This document shows positions 53,860 to 57,037 of a DNA stretch of 57,037 nt, piece after piece. The notes beneath the pieces are model-generated. The model did no database searches. It saw only the letters and a program-made list of their open reading frames with translations, and was not told the DNA's origin. The stretch is from CAZQYB01 sp964582985 (GTDB lineage Bacteria; Planctomycetota; Phycisphaerae; Sedimentisphaerales; Anaerobacaceae): NCBI GenBank assembly GCA_964582985.1, contig CAZOUM010000009.1, forward strand, positions 1 to 57,037, given 5' to 3'. A program made the position numbers and the translations under genes. Numbering within the stretch: the stretch's first letter is position 1; every line of letters begins with the position of its first letter.

Positions 53860-56800
53860 ATGGCTGAGCTAATGCAAACCGATAAAGGGAAATTCTTATA
53901 CCGCGCACTTATGGTCTTATGCTGGCTGGCGATGATTATTTTTGCCTGCCACGCTTCTACGCATATGGTCGGGGCCGGCGATACCTGGGTCGCAATGGCC
54001 TGTGGCCGACATTTTCTCAATCACGGCGTAGACACCGTCGAACCCTTCAGCGCAAATTCACACAAAGCCGGACCAACAGAAGAAGAGATAGAAACCTGGC
54101 CTGGCTGGGCCCAATGGATTACCAAAAAAGTCGGCCTAAAGACTGTTAGATACTGGCATCCTACCGGCTGGGTTAACCAGAACTGGCTTACACATGTCAT
54201 CTTTTATTGGCTGACACACGAATCACCTTTTGCAGACGCCGACACTCTTTCGTTCAATACGCTTGTCTATTGGAAATTTGCCATTTACATAATCACAGTC
54301 ATTTGCGTTTACTATATGGGCAGGATATTAGGTGCACATCCGCCCTTAGCAGCGGCCTTTGCCTGCTTCGCAATGTTCATAGGTCGTTCCTTCTTCGACA
54401 TCCGTCCCGCCGGTTTCTCAAATCTGCTCGTGGCTGTTTTTATGCTTATACTTATCCTTACCACCTACCGGAACATATTGTACATCTGGCTTATAGTCCC
54501 GGTCATCGTTTTCTGGTGTAATGTCCACGGCGGATATCTCTACGCATTCATAATGCTTGTACCGTTTGTGGCTCTGAATCTTGTAACCAGCATCTCCAAG
54601 AAAAGGTTCGTTTCCATAGGTCTAAAGGGTGTATACCACACTGTAGCTGCTGGTTTTGTCGCGTTTATCGCGATGCTTATATTCAACCCTTTTCATTTAA
54701 CGAACCTGACTCATACTTTCGAGGTCAGCGTCAGCGAGCATGCCGAAGGATGGCGAACCGTCAATGAATGGCATCCCGCATTTGAATGGACCAATCCTGT
54801 AGGCACAAGTTTCCCATTTCTCGTACTTTACATCTTGAGCATGGGCATGCTTGCATTTTGGCTGTTCAGCCGCTTTCTCAAACCCAAGTTCCTCAGAGCG
54901 CCGAGAAACGAGCTCGAAGCCCAGAGAAGGCGGTTCACAAAGTTATCGAAAATCTTCATTTGGGCAGCAGCCATATTCATATGTTGGGTCACATTTATTA
55001 GTTTTTCGTTTCTCAATTGGACTTTACCGGGCCCAGATGGGCGTATTGGAACAGACGACGACATTCTTGACATAGCAAGCCTCTTTATCTGTGCCGTATT
55101 TGTCGTTATCTTGTTACTCTCCATCTATAAAAGCACTCACTTTATCTATTTGTTTGTTCCGCTAACACTTCTCGCAATGTGGTCTGCCCACGCTAAGCTC
55201 GGCTACGCCGGCAGATACTTCTATCCCTTTGTCCTCTTGCCGGCTTATGTCGTAACACATATTCTGTTTTCGCTGCTCTCAAAAACCATTAAAATCAAAC
55301 CGGAGAACATCATCTTCCCGGCCATAACTGCAGTTGTGGCCCTGCTCTTAATGGTGGCCATATTTAATCCTTTTAAGTTTGGGTCTCTGTTTGTCGTTGA
55401 CTCGAAGTCTTATCAACCTGATTTAGACAACGGCATCATATCGGCAAAGCTTCGGCAGACGTTTGAAAAAAACAAGCTCCCACTTTCGGAAAAGGCTGCT
55501 GTCTCGGTTGAAAAACCGGGCAGTAAATGGCTGATAACTGACGAGGCAAAGAAGTACTCAGTCAGGAAAGAGGCGCAAAGGCTAAACATTTATAAGTTCG
55601 GTTCGCCTGTTTGGCGAATGGGCAAAATCTTTCATCTTCGCCGAATCTGGAAGCCACCATACGAAGGCAGGTACCCGTTAGGCTACATACATCTATTCAG
55701 CGTGCTTTACTTCCTGAACGTAGCTTCCGTAATCATTTGGTTGGCATTTCCTTACTTGCGGACTGTCCTTCGTCGGCCCCCGACCAGACTCGATAAAGAG
55801 TCCGAGGCCGATGTATACCAGTTGCCCAAAATTGACTTGGCGTTAATAACCATCGCTGCCCTTACTATCTATATGGCTGTTCGTTCACGCAGATTCATAC
55901 CCATCGCAGCTATCGCAACCTGCCCGGTTTTGGCAGTGTTTATTGACCAGATAGTGCGTACGATTTCAGCAGCGTGCAGCTTCCACGGACTCCTGTCTTT
56001 CAATGCATCGCAAAACCAGACGTCCCGCAAGCAAAATCGTCTGGTCATACCGCCGATGCCGTATATCCTGCAGGCGTTTTTTACGCTTATTGCCCTCGCA
56101 CTGGTTGTGGGTCTCGGCATGGCGTGGACTCTAAAGTTTAAGCGTGTATACCTCAACCCCTGGCCTACTGACCCAGTATTAAGTTCTGCTTTTATGCGGA
56201 TGACTGCCTCTGACGCCAAACCTTTCTGGGCACTTAAGTTCATCAACGACAACAAGCTCGAAGGGAAAATGTTCAATTACTGGACCGAGGGTGGTTTCAT
56301 CGGCTACGGTCAGGACCCTGACCCAAAGACCGGAAAGACACGTCTACAGTTATTTATGGACGGCAGAGCACAGGCAGCCTATATGTACAGAGTTTACACT
56401 CGTTGGTCCGACATTATGTTTGGAGGCCCACACGTCCAGAGTATCAAATTCAGAAAGGCTGCATTCACTCCTGACGATTACAGAAAAGTCGGCAGATGGC
56501 TCGACGAACAACTCACAAAGTACAAGGTCTGGGTGGTTTTGATGCCTGCAAACCAATTTGATACACCCTTTGTAAGAAGCCTTTCATCTCACCCCGATTG
56601 GCGAACCATCTTCTATAATAACAAGCAAAAAGTGTTCGTCGACATAAAAACCCCTCAGGCCAGGAAACTCTTTGGCGGAATATTCAACGGAGAGACCGTT
56701 TATCCTGATGAGTTCTCCAGGAACCTTATAATGGCCCAAGAGTCATTTGCCAAAAGACAGGGAGAAAAGGGACTTGCTTATGCCCTCAAAGCTTTCGAAT

Positions 56801-57037
56801 TGAACCGATCGCAGGCCCCTATACACAAAATAGTGTATGATGCGCGAAGATATAGGGAGCTAATTCCTCGTATTAACAAGTTCTGCAAAGATTATGTCGA
56901 CGAATTCGATAAAAATAAGTACGATTGGGTCAAAAAGGATGGGTATCACCACAGAATTGTGGCCGTTTTGATAGCAACCGATTATTTGCAGAAACTCGCT
57001 GGACGGCAAGCAAAACTCGCCAAACAGCAAGGAAACA
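53860..57037 (+). CDS. Giant polytopic GT-C-like membrane protein (truncated by window end)
   Basis: An open reading frame of at least 1059 codons that runs off the window without a stop. After the first helix (FLYRALMVLCWLAMIIFACHA) the external loop has GAGDTWVAMACGRHFLNHG and HPTGWVNQNWLTH. Such GDxW...H-G...WVNxxWL patterns occur in GT-C-fold glycosyltransferase-like proteins that use lipid-linked sugars. More than ten hydrophobic segments follow up to about residue 760. Then comes a soluble region that includes FNYWTEGGFIGYGQD and FMDGRAQAAYMYRVY. The last part is helical (AYALKAFELNR). The start ATG has a weak AAAG site. Function is unproven. Confidence 0.65.
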   Translation, partial: MAELMQTDKGKFLYRALMVLCWLAMIIFACHASTHMVGAGDTWVAMACGRHFLNHGVDTVEPFSANSHKAGPTEEEIETWPGWAQWITKKVGLKTVRYWHPTGWVNQNWLTHVIFYWLTHESPFADADTLSFNTLVYWKFAIYIITVICVYYMGRILGAHPPLAAAFACFAMFIGRSFFDIRPAGFSNLLVAVFMLILILTTYRNILYIWLIVPVIVFWCNVHGGYLYAFIMLVPFVALNLVTSISKKRFVSIGLKGVYHTVAAGFVAFIAMLIFNPFHLTNLTHTFEVSVSEHAEGWRTVNEWHPAFEWTNPVGTSFPFLVLYILSMGMLAFWLFSRFLKPKFLRAPRNELEAQRRRFTKLSKIFIWAAAIFICWVTFISFSFLNWTLPGPDGRIGTDDDILDIASLFICAVFVVILLLSIYKSTHFIYLFVPLTLLAMWSAHAKLGYAGRYFYPFVLLPAYVVTHILFSLLSKTIKIKPENIIFPAITAVVALLLMVAIFNPFKFGSLFVVDSKSYQPDLDNGIISAKLRQTFEKNKLPLSEKAAVSVEKPGSKWLITDEAKKYSVRKEAQRLNIYKFGSPVWRMGKIFHLRRIWKPPYEGRYPLGYIHLFSVLYFLNVASVIIWLAFPYLRTVLRRPPTRLDKESEADVYQLPKIDLALITIAALTIYMAVRSRRFIPIAAIATCPVLAVFIDQIVRTISAACSFHGLLSFNASQNQTSRKQNRLVIPPMPYILQAFFTLIALALVVGLGMAWTLKFKRVYLNPWPTDPVLSSAFMRMTASDAKPFWALKFINDNKLEGKMFNYWTEGGFIGYGQDPDPKTGKTRLQLFMDGRAQAAYMYRVYTRWSDIMFGGPHVQSIKFRKAAFTPDDYRKVGRWLDEQLTKYKVWVVLMPANQFDTPFVRSLSSHPDWRTIFYNNKQKVFVDIKTPQARKLFGGIFNGETVYPDEFSRNLIMAQESFAKRQGEKGLAYALKAFELNRSQAPIHKIVYDARRYRELIPRINKFCKDYVDEFDKNKYDWVKKDGYHHRIVAVLIATDYLQKLAGRQAKLAKQQGN

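Overview
The window reads as a chromosomal contig of a Planctomycetota bacterium, most likely of the Phycisphaerae/Sedimentisphaerales type. This is inferred from gene content, not from a marker tree. The clues are a pseudopilin-rich type II secretion locus, a secreted protein ending in the two-loop dockerin-like module common in that group, a PEP-CTERM protein, a DUF2752 protein, and a bacterial topoisomerase VI B subunit. Coding density is high, genes lie on both strands, and no phage, plasmid or resistance region is visible.

Layout. 1-7961 is mixed housekeeping and metabolism: a 7-bp tandem repeat, D-amino acid aminotransferase, L21, precorrin-2 dehydrogenase, class I fumarase/tartrate dehydratase beta subunit, a YchF-like ATPase, a lipoprotein, a sorbitol-type dehydrogenase and CinA. 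7958-22537 is one long secretion/pilus locus: a GspE/PilB ATPase, PilT, a second GspE, GspF, six pseudopilins and a large GspK. It starts from near-consensus promoters at 7958 and 11334. A 1121-residue C25-type cysteine peptidase with beta-helix and dockerin-like parts faces it and could be an exported product. 25972-33918 holds inositol monophosphatase, DUF2752, a lipoprotein, SerA, topoisomerase VI B, a phosphohexomutase and a cation diffusion facilitator.

33992-42496 is an acetate/acyl-CoA block: ADP-forming acyl-CoA synthetase, a CoA-transferase fused to a GNAT acetyltransferase and an AcuC-type deacetylase, facing acetyl-CoA synthetase and a SatP-type transporter. The enzymes could interconvert acetate and acetyl-CoA. 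The GNAT/AcuC pair could switch Acs by lysine acetylation, since Acs keeps the target motif. 42734-57037 holds an outer-membrane barrel protein, a small membrane protein, a PEP-CTERM protein, tRNA-Arg(ACG), an RND exporter with LolA-like and DUF1302-like partners, an aspartate aminotransferase, an ECF sigma factor with its likely partner, a DUF4190 protein and a giant polytopic GT-C-like protein that runs off the end.

The two most unusual signals are miniature inverted-repeat elements. An 86-bp element with 12-bp perfect terminal repeats and a TTTA duplication (14598-14683) sits in frame inside the leader peptide of a pseudopilin, and both of its ends recreate a prepilin-peptidase-like motif. 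A 144-bp element with 21-nt imperfect terminal repeats, flanked by ATCTC on each side (33992-34135), supplies the stop codon of a Cdd1-like gene.
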